Positions 50,797-62,818 are shown, numbered from the stretch's first letter. The stretch: 64,000 nucleotides of DNA from Actinomycetota bacterium (GCA_026392935.1 JAPLBE010000004.1:62001-126000), one strand, 5' to 3'. Numbers and translations: made by a program. Notes: generated by a model from the sequence alone, not told the origin.

Positions 50797-51162
50797 GTGA
50801 GCGGAAACCCATATATCCCAATTATCGTGATTTTCGCGATTGGCTTTGGTTTTGCCGCTTTTTCCGTAGCAATCGCATCCGTGACAGGTCCCGCTCGCTA
50901 CAACCGCGCAAAGCTAGAGGCCTATGAGTGCGGAATCGAACCCTCACCCCAAGCACTTCAAGGCGGGCATTTCCCAGTTAAGTATTTTCTTACAGCAATG
51001 CTTTTTATCGTCTTTGATATTGAAATTGTTTTTCTCTATCCATGGGCAGTTACATTCGACAAGTTAGGTCTCTTCGGTTTAGTTGAGATGGCAATTTTTA
51101 TCGGCACCGTATTTGTTGCATTTGCATATGTGTGGCGTCGCGGCGGATTGGAATGGGATTAA
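50797..51162 (+). CDS. nuoA: NADH-quinone oxidoreductase subunit A
   Basis: A membrane protein of 121 residues with three helices (about 5-25, 65-85 and 92-112). The quinone-cavity loop KLEAYECGIEPSPQAL (about 37-52) holds the conserved Cys, and FDIEIVFLYPW is typical. Together with NuoH and NuoD it shapes the quinone channel. The start is GTG. It is the first gene of the operon nuoA-M. Confidence 0.95.
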   Translation: MSGNPYIPIIVIFAIGFGFAAFSVAIASVTGPARYNRAKLEAYECGIEPSPQALQGGHFPVKYFLTAMLFIVFDIEIVFLYPWAVTFDKLGLFGLVEMAIFIGTVFVAFAYVWRRGGLEWD

Positions 51163-51199
51163 TACTGATGGAGCTGAAAGCGTTGAAGGAGTTTAACTA

Positions 51200-51757
51200 G
51201 TGGGCCTAGAAGATAAGTTACCGAGCGGAGTTCTACTTTCAACTGTAGAAAGTCTCGCTGGATATATGCGCAAGAGCTCTGTATGGCCTGCAACTTTCGG
51301 ACTCGCATGCTGCGCTATTGAAATGATGGCACTTGGCTCTGCGCCGAAGCATGATATTTCGCGCTTCGGAATGGAACGTTTTTCTGCATCCCCTCGTCAA
51401 GCAGATCTCATGATTGTCGCTGGTCGCGTTTCGCAAAAGATGGCACCGGTGCTTCGACAGATTTATGATCAAATGACAGCGCCAAAATGGGTTATTTCAA
51501 TGGGCGCATGTGCATCCTCTGGCGGAATGTTTAACAACTACGCAATTGTGCAAGGTGTTGATCATATTGTTCCTGTAGATATTTATCTTCCAGGATGTCC
51601 ACCACGACCAGAGCAATTGATGGATGCAATCATCAAGCTACATACTCTAATTAGCGATACAAAGCTTGGCCCTAATCGCGAAGCTGTTATCAAAGAAGTT
51701 GAACTCGCTGCTTTGAACGCGAAGCCCACAATCCAAATGAAGGGGTTGCTGGCTTAA
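51200..51757 (+). CDS. nuoB: NADH-quinone oxidoreductase subunit B
   Basis: The product is 185 residues carrying cluster N2. The ligands are in [13 protein letters not shown] (tandem Cys, about 37-38), [15 protein letters not shown] (about 102) and [16 protein letters not shown] (about 132). It is the last electron carrier before the quinone. The start is GTG with AAGGAG nine bases upstream, 37 bases after nuoA. nuoC begins directly after its stop codon. Confidence 0.96.
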   Translation: MGLEDKLPSGVLLSTVESLAGYMRKSSVWPATFGLACCAIEMMALGSAPKHDISRFGMERFSASPRQADLMIVAGRVSQKMAPVLRQIYDQMTAPKWVISMGACASSGGMFNNYAIVQGVDHIVPVDIYLPGCPPRPEQLMDAIIKLHTLISDTKLGPNREAVIKEVELAALNAKPTIQMKGLLA

Positions 51758-52393
51758 ATGAGCGAAGAACAAACAGGTATGTTCGGCGCTACGGGCACCG
51801 GAGATACCTCAGGATATGGCGGCCTTGTTCGCACAGCCGCATCAACTGGCTCTACAGAGCGCCCGTATGGCGGATATTTTGATGATGTTGCAGATGACTT
51901 AGAGCGTGCATATCCAGATTTCGCTGATGCGATTACACGTGTTGTCGTAGACCGTGGCGAACTAACTCTGCATGTTAAGAAATCGAGATTGCCTGAAGTC
52001 GCCTACGTGCTTCGTGACAAATTGAAATTCGAAATGTGTATGGGAGTCTCTGGAGTTCATTACCCAGAGCGCACTGGCGCAGAGCTTGTTGCGTTGTACC
52101 CACTTCTTTCAATGACAAAAAATCAACGCATTCGTCTAGAAGTTGCAACCTCTGATCTTGATCCACATATCCCATCAGTTGTTGAAATTTGGGCAGGAAA
52201 TAACTGGCATGAGCGCGAAACTTTCGACATGTTTGGAATCATCTTCGATGGCCATCCAGGCCTCACTCGTATTTTGATGCCCGATGATTGGGATGGACAT
52301 CCGCAACGTAAAGATTATCCACTCGGTGGAATTTCAGTTGAGTACAAAGGTGCGACAACTCCTGCACCTTCAAATCGTAGGAGCTACCAGTGA
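51758..52393 (+). CDS. nuoC: NADH-quinone oxidoreductase subunit C
   Basis: The product is 211 residues of the peripheral arm. The signature is [20 protein letters not shown] (about 146-165), followed by [24 protein letters not shown]. The 40 residues at the N-terminus are Gly/Thr-rich and disordered-looking. It is not fused to NuoD, unlike in E. coli. It overlaps nuoD by 4 bases (GTGA). Confidence 0.94.
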   Translation: MSEEQTGMFGATGTGDTSGYGGLVRTAASTGSTERPYGGYFDDVADDLERAYPDFADAITRVVVDRGELTLHVKKSRLPEVAYVLRDKLKFEMCMGVSGVHYPERTGAELVALYPLLSMTKNQRIRLEVATSDLDPHIPSVVEIWAGNNWHERETFDMFGIIFDGHPGLTRILMPDDWDGHPQRKDYPLGGISVEYKGATTPAPSNRRSYQ

Positions 52394-53730
52394 CTACTAC
52401 TTTTGATCCATACGCATCTTCACGCGAAACCACCGAAGGAACTGTCTTCTCTGTAACTGGCGGAGATTGGGATTCACTCGTCTCTGAGATCGGTGAATCT
52501 AAAGAAGAACGCATCATCGTAAACATGGGTCCACAACACCCATCAACTCACGGTGTTCTTCGTTTAGTTCTAGAACTCGAAGGTGAAACAGTTACTGAAG
52601 TAAGAACTGGTATTGGTTACCTTCACACAGGTATTGAGAAGAACATTGAATTCCGTAACTGGACTCAAGCTGTCACATTTGCAACACGTATGGATTATTT
52701 GTCACCGATATTTAATGAAACTGCATATTGTCTTGCAGTAGAAAAACTCCTTGGAATTACAAATGATGTCCCAGAGCGCGCATCAGTAATCCGCGTTCTG
52801 ATGATGGAGCTCAACCGCATCTCTTCACACATGGTGGCACTGGGTACAGGAGCACTTGAACTCGGTGCAATGGGCCCAATGTTCTTCGCATTCCGCGATC
52901 GCGAAATTGTTCTTGATACATTTGAAGAAATCACTGGTCTTCGAATGAATATGGCTTATGTGCGCCCCGGAGGAGTTTCTCAAGATCTTCCTGCAGGAAT
53001 GAATGTGAAGTTACGTGAAGTTGTTAAATCTCTTCGCGAGAATTTTAATGACAATGCGAAACTTCTCATCGGTAACACAATTTGGATGAAGCGCACTGAA
53101 GGAATTGGCTACCTCGATCTTGCTGGGTGTACAACACTTGGGATTACAGGACCAGTTCTCCGTTCGGCTGGACTTCCTTGGGATCTTCGCAAGATGCAGC
53201 CTTACTGTGGATACGAGAACTATGAGTTTGATGTCATCACTGCAGATACTGCAGATGTGTACGGTCGCTTCTTGGTTCGCATGGCAGAGCTCGAACAATC
53301 GCTGCGAATCATCGAGCAAGCAATTGATAAGTTGGACAAACTCGAAGGACAACCTGTCATGGTTGCGGATAAAAAGATTGCATGGCCAGCACAGTTGGCA
53401 CTCGGTGCAGATGGACTTGGAAACTCACTCGATCACATTCGTGAAATTATGGGATCTTCGATGGAGTCACTTATTCATCACTTCAAATTAGTAACCGAAG
53501 GATTTAGAGTTCCAGCGGGCCAGGTTTATGCAGCAGTTGAATCTCCTCGCGGAGAACTTGCGGCGCATGTCGTTTCAGATGGGGGAACTCGACCATATCG
53601 AGTTCACTTCCGCGAACCATCATTTAATAACTTGCAATCAACATCAGCTATGAGCGAAGGCGGAATGGTTGCCGACATCATCGGCGCTGTTGCATCTATC
53701 GATCCTGTTATGGGGGGAGTGGACCGCTAA
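52390..53730 (+). CDS. nuoD: NADH-quinone oxidoreductase subunit D
   Basis: The product is 446 residues of the 49-kDa type. It has [20 protein letters not shown] (about 45-64, the quinone-site His), [15 protein letters not shown]-type sequence, the [12 protein letters not shown] loop and the C-terminal [10 protein letters not shown] 40-residue N-terminal extension precedes the conserved part. The start is GTG at 52390, overlapping nuoC. It binds the quinone head group with NuoB. Confidence 0.95.
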   Translation: MTTTFDPYASSRETTEGTVFSVTGGDWDSLVSEIGESKEERIIVNMGPQHPSTHGVLRLVLELEGETVTEVRTGIGYLHTGIEKNIEFRNWTQAVTFATRMDYLSPIFNETAYCLAVEKLLGITNDVPERASVIRVLMMELNRISSHMVALGTGALELGAMGPMFFAFRDREIVLDTFEEITGLRMNMAYVRPGGVSQDLPAGMNVKLREVVKSLRENFNDNAKLLIGNTIWMKRTEGIGYLDLAGCTTLGITGPVLRSAGLPWDLRKMQPYCGYENYEFDVITADTADVYGRFLVRMAELEQSLRIIEQAIDKLDKLEGQPVMVADKKIAWPAQLALGADGLGNSLDHIREIMGSSMESLIHHFKLVTEGFRVPAGQVYAAVESPRGELAAHVVSDGGTRPYRVHFREPSFNNLQSTSAMSEGGMVADIIGAVASIDPVMGGVDR

Positions 53731-54347
53731 TGTCACTTAACCACGAAGTAATGCAATCAATCATTAAGCGCTATCCGCGTAGCCGTTCTGCAATTATGCC
53801 TCTGCTTCACTATGTGCAATCAGTTTCAGGATATGTCACAAATGAAGGCATCGAGACAATTTCAAAGATTCTTGACATTGAAACTGCCGAAGTATCTGCG
53901 GTGGCCACTTTCTATACGCAATACAAGCGCAAGCCAGTAGGTGAATATCACGTAGGCGTCTGCACAAATACTTTGTGCGCAGTCATGGGTGGAGACGCAA
54001 TTTTCTCAGCTCTCAAAGATCATCTTGGTATTGAAAATGATGGTGTAACTCCCGATGGAAAAGTTTCGCTAGAGCACATCGAATGCAATGCTGCATGTGA
54101 TTACGCGCCTGTCGTTATGGCTAACTGGGAGTTCTACGACAACCAAACAGTCGAATCCGCAAAAGCACTTGTAGATGCTGCACGTCAAGGAAATCCACCA
54201 GCACCAACTCGTGGTCCAAATCGACTCGTTACTTATAAGGAAGCATCAGCAGTTCTTGCTGGACTTGATGATGGACTTGCACGCGAAGGCATTCAAGCTG
54301 GTGGACCAACACTTTTAGGATTGAAACTTTCAAAGGAAGGTAAGTAA
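53730..54347 (+). CDS. nuoE: NADH-quinone oxidoreductase subunit E
   Basis: The product is 205 residues of the 24-kDa type. The [2Fe-2S] cluster N1a ligands are in VCTNTLCAVMGG (C-x4-C, about 82-87) and IECNAACDYAPV (C-x3-C, about 118-122). A C-terminal extension of about 60 residues is rich in Pro, Gly and Ala. It sits with NuoF and NuoG in the NADH-dehydrogenase module. The stop and the nuoF start overlap (TAATG). Confidence 0.94.
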   Translation: MSLNHEVMQSIIKRYPRSRSAIMPLLHYVQSVSGYVTNEGIETISKILDIETAEVSAVATFYTQYKRKPVGEYHVGVCTNTLCAVMGGDAIFSALKDHLGIENDGVTPDGKVSLEHIECNAACDYAPVVMANWEFYDNQTVESAKALVDAARQGNPPAPTRGPNRLVTYKEASAVLAGLDDGLAREGIQAGGPTLLGLKLSKEGK

Positions 54348-55627
54348 TGTCAAAGTTAACTCCCGTCCTTTCTGCACATTGGGATGAGAAAGATTCATTT
54401 ACTATCGAGGCATACACGCGTCATGGTGGATATACAGCGTCGAAAAAAGCGCTTGCAATGGATCCAGATGCTGTAATTCAAATGGTTAAAGATTCAGGAC
54501 TTCGCGGTCGTGGTGGGGCGGGATTCCCAACAGGAATGAAGTGGGGATTTATTCCTCAGGGTGACGATAAAGATCACTACCTCGTTGTTAACGCCGATGA
54601 GTCAGAGCCAGGTACATGTAAAGATACGCCGCTCTTAATGGCGAACCCACACGTTCTTATCGAAGGTTGCATCATTGCTTGTCATGCAATTCGTGCAAAG
54701 AGCGCATTCATTTATATTCGTGGAGAAGTTACACATGTTGTTCGCCGTGTTAATGCTGCAATTGCAGATGCATACAAAGCCGGTCATCTTGGAAATGGAA
54801 TTGATGTAACACTTCACATTGGTGCAGGTGCGTACATTTGTGGTGAAGAAACAGCACTTCTTGATTCACTCGAGGGATTCCGCGGTCAACCACGTCTACG
54901 TCCACCGTTTCCTGCAATTGCTGGTCTTTATGCTCGACCAACAGTTGTGAATAACGTTGAATCCATTGCGTCAGTGCCTGCAATTATTAGTAACGGCGCA
55001 GAGTGGTACCAGTCAATGGGAACAGAGAAGTCAAAGGGTGCAACCCTTTATTCACTATCTGGTCACGTAAATAATCCTGGTCAATTCGAGGCACCACTTG
55101 GAATTACTCTTCGTGAAATTCTTGAAATTGCAGGAGGAGTTCGCGATGGACACAAGCTTAAGTTCTGGACACCAGGTGGCTCATCAACTCCTCTCTTTAC
55201 AGATGCTCACCTTGATACTCCACTTGATTACGAGGGAGTTTCTGCAGCGGGATCAATGCTCGGAACTAAAGCGCTACAGATTTTTGATGAAACAACTTGC
55301 GTAGTTCGTGCAGTACTTCGTTGGACCGAGTTCTACAAACATGAATCATGTGGAAAGTGCACACCGTGTCGTGAAGGCACCTGGTGGCTTGTTCAGATTT
55401 TGCGCGATCTTGAAAACGGAACTGGAACAGAGGCAGATCTCGAGAAACTTCTAGATCTCTGCGACAACATAATGGGCCGCTCATTCTGTGCACTCGGTGA
55501 TGGTGCAACAAGCCCAATCACATCTTCAATCAAATATTTCCGTGATGAATACATCGCACACCTAACTAATGGTGCTTGCCCATTTGATCCAGTGCAATCA
55601 ACTCTCTTCGTAGGGGCGGTGAAGTAA
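54347..55627 (+). CDS. nuoF: NADH-quinone oxidoreductase subunit F
   Basis: The product is 426 residues with the NADH and FMN sites and cluster N3. The Gly-rich dinucleotide site is GLRGRGGAGFPTGMKWGF (about 51-68), the FMN-binding region VVNADESEPGTCKDTPLL (about 84-101) and GAGAYICGEETALLDSLEG, and the N3 ligands SCGKCTPCREG (about 335-345) with a later Cys in GRSFCALGDGA. It is coupled to nuoE and nuoG by one-base overlaps. Confidence 0.96.
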   Translation: MSKLTPVLSAHWDEKDSFTIEAYTRHGGYTASKKALAMDPDAVIQMVKDSGLRGRGGAGFPTGMKWGFIPQGDDKDHYLVVNADESEPGTCKDTPLLMANPHVLIEGCIIACHAIRAKSAFIYIRGEVTHVVRRVNAAIADAYKAGHLGNGIDVTLHIGAGAYICGEETALLDSLEGFRGQPRLRPPFPAIAGLYARPTVVNNVESIASVPAIISNGAEWYQSMGTEKSKGATLYSLSGHVNNPGQFEAPLGITLREILEIAGGVRDGHKLKFWTPGGSSTPLFTDAHLDTPLDYEGVSAAGSMLGTKALQIFDETTCVVRAVLRWTEFYKHESCGKCTPCREGTWWLVQILRDLENGTGTEADLEKLLDLCDNIMGRSFCALGDGATSPITSSIKYFRDEYIAHLTNGACPFDPVQSTLFVGAVK

Positions 55628-57990
55628 TGACTACAACTCAAGATTCTGCAGTTGCAGTAGAACTCATCACTGTCGTAATCGATGGATTCGAAGTTTCGGT
55701 TCCAAAGGGAACACTGATTATTCGCGCAGCAGAGAAGTTAGGAATTCAAATTCCACGTTTCTGTGACCACCCACTTCTTGATCCAGTGGGTGCTTGTCGT
55801 CAATGTCTTGTTGATGTCGAAATAAATGGCCGTGCATTTCCAAAGCCACAAGCATCTTGCACCATTCCCGTAGAACCAAACATGATTGTTAAGACTCAGC
55901 TCACTTCACCTGTTGCAGATAAAGCGCAAAAAGGAGTGATGGAACTTCTTCTTGGAAACCATCCACTTGATTGCCCGGTCTGCGATAAAGGTGGAGAGTG
56001 CCCATTGCAAAATCAAGCGATGAGCAATGGACGCCCAGATGCTCGCCTAGATGGATATAAGCGCACATTCGAAAAACCAATCAATATTTCCTCATCAGTT
56101 CTTCTAGATCGCGAACGTTGCGTTCTGTGTGCGCGTTGCACGCGATTCTCAGAACAGATTGCATCCGATCCATTTATTACGCTAAACGAACGCGGTGCGT
56201 TGCAGCAAGTTGGTATTTACGAGAACGATCCCTTTAAATCTTATTTCTCCGGAAACACTGTGCAGATTTGTCCAGTCGGTGCACTTACCGGCGCTTCTTA
56301 TCGATTCCGCGCACGCCCATTTGATTTAGTTTCAACTCCATCTGCCTGCGAACATTGCGCTTCAGGTTGTGACATGCGCACAGATGTTCGCCGCGGAAAG
56401 ACACTTCGTCGTCTTGCTGGTGATGATGCATCGGTAAACGAAGAGTGGAACTGCGATAAAGGTCGCTGGGCATTTAAATACGTTACAGCTGTAGACCGCT
56501 TGGCACACCCACAAGTTCGCAACGCAGAAGGTGTCCTTGTTCAAGCATCATGGCCAGAGGCACTTGCAGCAGCAGCTTCCGGTTTGAAGTCTAAGCGCGC
56601 AGCTGTTATCACTGGCGGTCGTGTTACAACAGAAGATGCATATGGATATTCAAAGTTCGCTCGTATCGCGCTGAAGACAAATGACATTGATTTCCGCGCA
56701 CGTGTGACATCAGATGAAGAGCGTGATTTCTTGTCCGCGCATGTAGTAGGAACATCAACAACATATCGCGATATTGATGTAGCCGATCATGTGGCACTCA
56801 TTGCATTTGAACCAGAAGAAGAATCACCAATTGTTTTCCTACGCCTCAATAGAAATGTTAAGAAGCGTGGACTTAAAGTGTCTGCTGTCGCAACTAAGCA
56901 ATCTATTGCAATGGACAAACTCAAAGCAGAATTCATCAAGGTTGCACCAGGGGCAGAAAGTGCCGCAGTATTAGCGCTTTCATTGACGCCAAAATCAGTG
57001 ATTCTCGTGGGTGAGCGCGCTTCTGAATCTGCCGGATTATTCTCAACTGTCGCCTCCCTTGCATCCAAGAGTGGAGCGAAGATTGCTTACATTCCACGCC
57101 GTGCAGGTGAGCGCGGTGCGCTAGAAGCTGGCGCTATCGGAAACCTTCTTCCTGGTGGACGACCAGTTACAGATGCTGCGGCACGAGTTGATATTGCAGC
57201 TGCATGGGGAATCGACTCTCTTCCAACACAGACTGGCCGCACAACATCGCAGATTATTGAAGCGCTTTCTGCGAACGAGTTAGATGCAGTCGTCATTGGC
57301 GGAGTAGATGCTCATGATCTGCCAGATAGTGGGCGTGTAATTGAGGCACTGAAGAAATCATTTGTTGTTTCACTCGAAATCGTACCTAGTGCTGTGACGG
57401 CAGTTGCAGACGTTGTTCTTCCAGTTGCAGCAATTACTGAAAAGAGTGGAAGCTTCCTCAATTGGGAGGGCCGCGCACGTGCATTTGATGAGGCAGTTGT
57501 TGATTCACAGAATCGCAGCGATGTTCGCATTCTTTCGATGATTGCTGATGCCATGGGTGAATCAATCATGCTTGGAACTGTTACAGCTTCTGCTCGCGAG
57601 TTTAACCAGCTCGGAAATTGGGATGGGGCTCGTACCCAGTTCACTCCAGTAGCGGGACAAACACCCCACTCAGTTTCAGGTAACGAAGCAATTCTTACTT
57701 CATGGCGCCGCTTACTTGATATGGGTTCACTGCAAAAAGGCGAAGACAATTTAGCTGGAACGCGACGACCAACGGTTGCTGTAATTTCACCAAAACGTGC
57801 TGAGTCCATAGGGATTACAACTGGACAACAAGTAAGAGTTTCCAATGCTCACGGTGCTATCACAATCCCGGCGCTCGTTGAAGATATTCACGATGATGCC
57901 GTTTGGGTTCCACGTAACTCATTCGCTTCACAAACTTTGATTGCACTCAATGCAGTTCACGGCGATGTAGTAACGGTGGTGAAGGCATGA
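55627..57990 (+). CDS. nuoG: NADH-quinone oxidoreductase subunit G
   Basis: The product is 787 residues of the 75-kDa type. The N-terminal 2Fe-2S ferredoxin domain has [20 protein letters not shown], then the N4/N5 clusters with [17 protein letters not shown] and [19 protein letters not shown] molybdopterin-oxidoreductase-like domain without cofactor follows, with the extra 4Fe-4S motif [13 protein letters not shown] (about 240-252, the N7 site kept in many Actinobacteria). The C-terminal domain ends in DVVTVVKA. It overlaps nuoH by 4 bases. Confidence 0.95.
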   Translation: MTTTQDSAVAVELITVVIDGFEVSVPKGTLIIRAAEKLGIQIPRFCDHPLLDPVGACRQCLVDVEINGRAFPKPQASCTIPVEPNMIVKTQLTSPVADKAQKGVMELLLGNHPLDCPVCDKGGECPLQNQAMSNGRPDARLDGYKRTFEKPINISSSVLLDRERCVLCARCTRFSEQIASDPFITLNERGALQQVGIYENDPFKSYFSGNTVQICPVGALTGASYRFRARPFDLVSTPSACEHCASGCDMRTDVRRGKTLRRLAGDDASVNEEWNCDKGRWAFKYVTAVDRLAHPQVRNAEGVLVQASWPEALAAAASGLKSKRAAVITGGRVTTEDAYGYSKFARIALKTNDIDFRARVTSDEERDFLSAHVVGTSTTYRDIDVADHVALIAFEPEEESPIVFLRLNRNVKKRGLKVSAVATKQSIAMDKLKAEFIKVAPGAESAAVLALSLTPKSVILVGERASESAGLFSTVASLASKSGAKIAYIPRRAGERGALEAGAIGNLLPGGRPVTDAAARVDIAAAWGIDSLPTQTGRTTSQIIEALSANELDAVVIGGVDAHDLPDSGRVIEALKKSFVVSLEIVPSAVTAVADVVLPVAAITEKSGSFLNWEGRARAFDEAVVDSQNRSDVRILSMIADAMGESIMLGTVTASAREFNQLGNWDGARTQFTPVAGQTPHSVSGNEAILTSWRRLLDMGSLQKGEDNLAGTRRPTVAVISPKRAESIGITTGQQVRVSNAHGAITIPALVEDIHDDAVWVPRNSFASQTLIALNAVHGDVVTVVKA

Positions 57991-59213
57991 CAACAGCAGA
58001 GCTTCTAGGAAAAGATCCGGGCTGGATTATTGCCCTTAAGGCCTTAATCGTCTTTGTTATCTGTGTTGTCGCAACACTGATGGCGGTCTGGACCGAGCGA
58101 CGTGTACTCGCAAAAATGCAATTGCGTACTGGCCCTAACCGTGTAGGTAAATTTGGTCTATTGCAATCACTCTCAGATGGAGTGAAATTAGCGCTGAAGG
58201 AAGACATAATCCCTGCAGCTGCAGACAAAATTGTTTTCATCATTGCCCCAATAATTGCTACATCAATGTGCTTCATGGCATTTGCCGTCATTCCAATGAC
58301 TGGCGTTGTAAATCTCTTCGGGCACAAGACAGCACTTCAATTAACAGATCTTCCGGTGGGCGTTCTATATGTTCTAGCTGTCACTTCAATCGGAGTGTAT
58401 GGAGTCGTGTTAGCAGGTTGGTCTTCTGGATCTACCTATCCACTCCTTGGTGGATTGCGCTCGAGTGCCCAAGTAATTTCTTATGAAGTCGCAATGGGGC
58501 TTTCACTAGTAGCGGTCTTCATTTATGCGGGCTCAATGTCTACCTCAAAGATTGTTGCTTCACAGCACGAAAATATTTGGAATGTAGTAGTTCTGTTCCC
58601 GTCATTCATTATTTATGTGATCTCAATGGTTGGCGAAACTAACCGTGCGCCATTTGACCTTGCAGAAGCCGAAGGTGAACTCGTAGGTGGATTCCATACT
58701 GAGTATTCATCGCTAAAATTCGCACTCTTCTTCCTCGCTGAATATGTAAACATCATCGCAGTCTCAGCACTTGCAACAACTCTATTCTTGGGTGGTTATC
58801 ACGCACCTCCTGGGCTCGGGTTTACAGAGCAGTGGCTAGGTGGTTGGTTTACATTTATCTGGTTCTTACTGAAAGTGAATCTCTTCTTCTTTATCTTCAT
58901 GTGGCTACGCGCAACACTTCCACGCCTTCGCTATGACCAATTTATGAAGTTTGGCTGGAAAGTTCTTATCCCTGTTTCACTTATTTGGATCTTGATAGTT
59001 GCAACTCTTCGTGTCTTGCAACAAGAAGGTGCGAGTCGCTCGGTAGTTGCCGCATTTGCCGCAGGAGTTGTCGTGATTGTCATGGCGATTTCATCGCTGG
59101 CTGATCGAAGCAAGCAGAAATCTCGCGAACCCCTTCCACAAGGTGAAGCTCCAGATTTCCCTGTCCCATCACTTCCAAACGTTAAGTCCCTAAAAGTCTC
59201 AGGAGGCGAGTAA
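57987..59213 (+). CDS. nuoH: NADH-quinone oxidoreductase subunit H
   Basis: The product is 408 residues with eight membrane helices. Family motifs are [20 protein letters not shown] (about 32-51), the quinone-cavity loop [20 protein letters not shown] (about 213-232) with conserved acidic residues, and [18 protein letters not shown]. The cytoplasmic C-terminal tail of about 35 residues is hydrophilic. The membrane subunit links NuoB/D to the pump subunits. Confidence 0.95.
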   Translation: MTTAELLGKDPGWIIALKALIVFVICVVATLMAVWTERRVLAKMQLRTGPNRVGKFGLLQSLSDGVKLALKEDIIPAAADKIVFIIAPIIATSMCFMAFAVIPMTGVVNLFGHKTALQLTDLPVGVLYVLAVTSIGVYGVVLAGWSSGSTYPLLGGLRSSAQVISYEVAMGLSLVAVFIYAGSMSTSKIVASQHENIWNVVVLFPSFIIYVISMVGETNRAPFDLAEAEGELVGGFHTEYSSLKFALFFLAEYVNIIAVSALATTLFLGGYHAPPGLGFTEQWLGGWFTFIWFLLKVNLFFFIFMWLRATLPRLRYDQFMKFGWKVLIPVSLIWILIVATLRVLQQEGASRSVVAAFAAGVVVIVMAISSLADRSKQKSREPLPQGEAPDFPVPSLPNVKSLKVSGGE

Positions 59214-59854
59214 TGACTGACTTCATTGAGCCACAGAAGAAATTTGATATGGAGAATTCAGAATTAGAAATTAATTCAGTTGCATTTAAGGAAGTGGAGC
59301 AACCTGGACCAGGCAGCTTGGTTGAGCAAGCAAAAGGTTTCTGGGTCACCTTCTCAACTATGTTTAAGAAGAATCAGACTGTTCAATACCCTGATGTTAA
59401 AGCTCCCACTGCTCCACGCTTTCATGGCCGTCACCAACTCAATCGCCATCCTGATGGCCTTGAAAAGTGCATTGGTTGCGAACTCTGCGCATGGGCATGT
59501 CCCGCAGATGCAATTTATGTAGAGGGTGGAAATAACACACCAGAAAATCAAATGTCTCCCGGTGAACGTCACGGTGCGGTTTATCAGATTAATTATCTGC
59601 GCTGTATTTTCTGTGGATTATGTGTTGAAGCCTGTCCAACACGTGCGCTCACAATGACCAATGAATATGAATTAGCTGACGACAAGCGCGAGAAATTGAT
59701 TTTCGAAAAGGAAGATCTCCTTGCGCCTCTTCGTCAAGGAATGTTAGCACCACCTCACCCAATGTATCCAGGCATGACAGATACAAACTATTACAACGGT
59801 GATGTCACAGAATCTCACCCGAGTCAGAACCTCTCCGGTCAGGGACAGAAATAA
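59213..59854 (+). CDS. nuoI: NADH-quinone oxidoreductase subunit I
   Basis: The product is 213 residues with two 4Fe-4S clusters (N6a, N6b): [20 protein letters not shown] (about 83-94) and [18 protein letters not shown] (about 131-148). A 40-residue N-terminal extension (acidic) precedes the family core that starts near [11 protein letters not shown], and the C-terminus is also longer than in E. coli NuoI. Coupled to nuoH and nuoJ by TAATG overlaps. Confidence 0.95.
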   Translation: MTDFIEPQKKFDMENSELEINSVAFKEVEQPGPGSLVEQAKGFWVTFSTMFKKNQTVQYPDVKAPTAPRFHGRHQLNRHPDGLEKCIGCELCAWACPADAIYVEGGNNTPENQMSPGERHGAVYQINYLRCIFCGLCVEACPTRALTMTNEYELADDKREKLIFEKEDLLAPLRQGMLAPPHPMYPGMTDTNYYNGDVTESHPSQNLSGQGQK

Positions 59855-60624
59855 TGTTAGAAATTCAAACACCTGAAACCATCATGTTCTGGATATTGGC
59901 TCCAGTTGCAGTACTTGCTGCCCTTGGAATGCTTCTTGTAAAGAAAGCTGTTCACTCTGCTCTGTTACTTGCTTGGGTAATGATTACTCTCGCTATTTTC
60001 TATATTGCACAAGATGCAGTTTTCCTCGGAATTGTGCAGATTGTTGTGTACACCGGAGCCGTCATGATGCTCTTCCTCTTTATTCTTATGTTGGTCGGTG
60101 TAGACGCATCTGATTCACTCACCGAGACAATTTCTGGCCTGCGTCCAATTGCAATCACAGCGGCAATTGGGTTTGGTGGTATATTTGTTTCACTTATTGG
60201 TAGAGCAACAATTGGCCACAAGCCTTACGGTTTGGAATTTGCTAACACAAATGGAAACGTTGAAGGCCTTGCACAAAAACTCTTTTCAACATACGTGTGG
60301 CCATTTGAAGTGATTTCAGCGCTGCTCGTAACAGCTGCCCTTGGTGCAATGGTTCTAGCCCATCATCAGCGTACTATCGCTAGACCAAGTCAACGTGAAC
60401 AATCGATTGCACGATTCCGTACCGGCTCACTTGGCGGCGCAGCAGGACTTCCTAGCCCAGGTGTATTTGCGCGACATAACGCAGTTGATGTTCCGGCACT
60501 TCTTCCAGATGGATCAGCTGCACCAACATCGATTTCAGCAACACTTAAGGCACGTGGTGACATGTTGGAATCTCAATCGTTTGAATTAGGCGAAGTAGAT
60601 AACACAGTTACGGAGGAGAAGTAA
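59854..60624 (+). CDS. nuoJ: NADH-quinone oxidoreductase subunit J
   Basis: The product is 256 residues. Five membrane helices occupy about 1-175 (including the third helix with [20 protein letters not shown], the pi-bulge helix). A hydrophilic tail of about 80 residues follows ([16 protein letters not shown] onward), not found in E. coli NuoJ (184 residues). Such tails occur in actinobacterial NuoJ. The tail's role is unknown. Confidence 0.93.
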   Translation: MLEIQTPETIMFWILAPVAVLAALGMLLVKKAVHSALLLAWVMITLAIFYIAQDAVFLGIVQIVVYTGAVMMLFLFILMLVGVDASDSLTETISGLRPIAITAAIGFGGIFVSLIGRATIGHKPYGLEFANTNGNVEGLAQKLFSTYVWPFEVISALLVTAALGAMVLAHHQRTIARPSQREQSIARFRTGSLGGAAGLPSPGVFARHNAVDVPALLPDGSAAPTSISATLKARGDMLESQSFELGEVDNTVTEEK

Positions 60625-60923
60625 TGAGTCCTTATAACTATCTCTATGTAGCTGGCTTACTCTTCACAATTGGAGCAGTTGGTGTTGTTGTCCGCCGCAA
60701 TGCAATCGTTGTTTTCATGTGTATCGAACTCATGCTCAATGCAGCAAACCTCACTCTTGTAACTTTCTCCCGCATTAACGGAACACTTGATGGACAAGTT
60801 GTTGCTTTCTTTACAATGGTCGTGGCTGCTTGTGAAGTAGTCGTTGGTTTAGCAATTATTGTGACGATTTATCGTTCACGTCGATCAGCATCAATTGATG
60901 ATGCTAGTTTGTTGAAGCGATAA
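60624..60923 (+). CDS. nuoK: NADH-quinone oxidoreductase subunit K
   Basis: The product is 99 residues with three membrane helices. The key glutamates lie in [19 protein letters not shown] (about 31-49) and [19 protein letters not shown] (about 70-88), both needed for proton transfer in the family. It is coupled to nuoJ by a one-base overlap and followed two bases later by nuoL. Confidence 0.95.
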   Translation: MSPYNYLYVAGLLFTIGAVGVVVRRNAIVVFMCIELMLNAANLTLVTFSRINGTLDGQVVAFFTMVVAACEVVVGLAIIVTIYRSRRSASIDDASLLKR

Positions 60924-60925
60924 CA

Positions 60926-62818
60926 ATGACAACATCCACTTCACTTGTTTACTTAATCGCTCTGCCATTGGCCGGAGCAGTAATACTGCTTCTAGCGGGT
61001 CGACGTGCAGATAAATGGGGACACCTACTTGCAACCGCTCTTTCGGCAAGTTCTTTTGGGGTTGGCCTCTATCAACTTTCACAGATGCTCTCCCGCCCAA
61101 CTGAAGAACGTGCAGTCACTCAGAAGTTGTTTACCTGGATAAGTGTCGGTTCATTCAATATTGATGCAGGTATCTTGCTTGATCAACTTTCAATTTGCTT
61201 TGTCCTTCTCATCACAGGTGTTGGAACTCTGATTCATATCTATTCAATTTCCTATATGTCTCATGATGAAAATCGTCGTCGCTTCTTTGCATATCTGAAC
61301 CTCTTTATTGCATCGATGCTCCTGCTCGTTTTGGGCGATTCGTATCTCAATCTTTATGTTGGTTGGGAAGGCGTGGGTCTGGCTTCTTACCTACTCATTG
61401 GTTTCTGGAATCAGAAACCAGCATATGCAACTGCTTCTAAGAAGGCATTTGTCATGAACCGAATTGGAGATATGGGACTTTCGTTTGCAATCATGATTGC
61501 TTTTGCAACGCTGGGTTCTGTCTCGTTTAGTGGAGTTGAAGAAGCATCACATACTGCTTCACAAGCAACCCTTACAGCTATTGGAATCATGCTTCTGATT
61601 GCTGCAGCAGGTAAATCTGCTCAGTTCCCATTGCAAGCGTGGTTAGGCGATGCGATGGCTGGTCCAACACCAGTTTCGGCGTTGATTCACGCAGCGACAA
61701 TGGTGACCGCTGGTGTTTATCTCATCGTACGTTCTCACTTTATTTTCGATGCAGCACCGACTGCACAGCTTCTTGTCGTACTCGTTGGCGCAGTAACTCT
61801 GACCTTTGGTGCACTCGTAGGTACAGCAAAAGATGACATCAAGAAAGCACTAGCGGCCTCAACAATGTCTCAAATTGGCTACATGATTTTGGCTGCAGGC
61901 CTAGGACCAGCTGGTTACGCATTTGCAATCATGCACTTACTTACTCATGGATTCTTTAAAGCAGGCATGTTCCTTGGTGCAGGATCTGTAATGCACGGGA
62001 TGAATGATCAAGTAAATATGCGTCGTTACGGAGCTCTTCGCAAATTTATGCCAATCACCTTCGCAACATTTGGACTCGGCTATTTAGCAATCATTGGTGT
62101 TCCACCGTTTGCTGGTTTCTATTCCAAAGACGCAATTATTGAAACTGCATTTAATGCAGGTGGAATCAAGGGAATTCTCTTGGGTTCAACAGCGCTACTT
62201 GGCGCAGCAATCACCGCTTTCTACATGACTCGTGTCATGGTCCTTACATTTACATCTCCTGAACGCTGGGAGAAAGATCAACATCCTCACGAGTCTCCAT
62301 GGCTCATGTGGCTCCCAATGGCGATATTGGCTATTGGATCTGTTTCAACCGGCTTCCTATTTACTCGCGGAGATTCGCTTGTGCATTGGCTCAGTCCAGT
62401 ATTTGGTGAACACGAAGCTCATGAAGAACATTTCTTGCCAGTAATAGTTGTCTCTGGACTTGCACTAACAGCTGTTGTAATTGGCGTGAGCATCGCACTT
62501 GTGAAGTATCAATTCTCTGATGTCGATGCCGAAGCCCCACAAAATGTCTCAATCTTTACTCGTATAGCGCGTAAAGACTTGTTGCAAGACTCATTTAACG
62601 AGTCTGTGTTTATGCGCCCCGGGCAAGCTCTTACCCGATTACTTGTAAAAACTGATGACAAAGTTATCGATGGCACTGTCCGACTCGTTGGAACAACTGC
62701 AATTGGAACTGGGTCTGCGCTGCGCAAAACTCAAACAGGTTTTGCACGTAGCTATGCAGTACTTATTTTGATTGGCGCAGTTGCGCTTATTGCTGGAATT
62801 TGGGTGGTCACACAATGA
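60926..62818 (+). CDS. nuoL: NADH-quinone oxidoreductase subunit L
   Basis: An antiporter-like pump subunit of 630 residues. It shows [37 protein letters not shown] (the conserved Glu of TM5, about 146), the Lys-containing [20 protein letters not shown] (TM7) and [16 protein letters not shown], followed by the long lateral helix region at the C-terminus (about 530-610). It overlaps nuoM by 4 bases. Confidence 0.95.
   Translation: MTTSTSLVYLIALPLAGAVILLLAGRRADKWGHLLATALSASSFGVGLYQLSQMLSRPTEERAVTQKLFTWISVGSFNIDAGILLDQLSICFVLLITGVGTLIHIYSISYMSHDENRRRFFAYLNLFIASMLLLVLGDSYLNLYVGWEGVGLASYLLIGFWNQKPAYATASKKAFVMNRIGDMGLSFAIMIAFATLGSVSFSGVEEASHTASQATLTAIGIMLLIAAAGKSAQFPLQAWLGDAMAGPTPVSALIHAATMVTAGVYLIVRSHFIFDAAPTAQLLVVLVGAVTLTFGALVGTAKDDIKKALAASTMSQIGYMILAAGLGPAGYAFAIMHLLTHGFFKAGMFLGAGSVMHGMNDQVNMRRYGALRKFMPITFATFGLGYLAIIGVPPFAGFYSKDAIIETAFNAGGIKGILLGSTALLGAAITAFYMTRVMVLTFTSPERWEKDQHPHESPWLMWLPMAILAIGSVSTGFLFTRGDSLVHWLSPVFGEHEAHEEHFLPVIVVSGLALTAVVIGVSIALVKYQFSDVDAEAPQNVSIFTRIARKDLLQDSFNESVFMRPGQALTRLLVKTDDKVIDGTVRLVGTTAIGTGSALRKTQTGFARSYAVLILIGAVALIAGIWVVTQ

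Noticed and set aside
57312-57845. Open frame opposite nuoG
   Set aside because: A shadow frame inside a complete nuoG, without a start signal.
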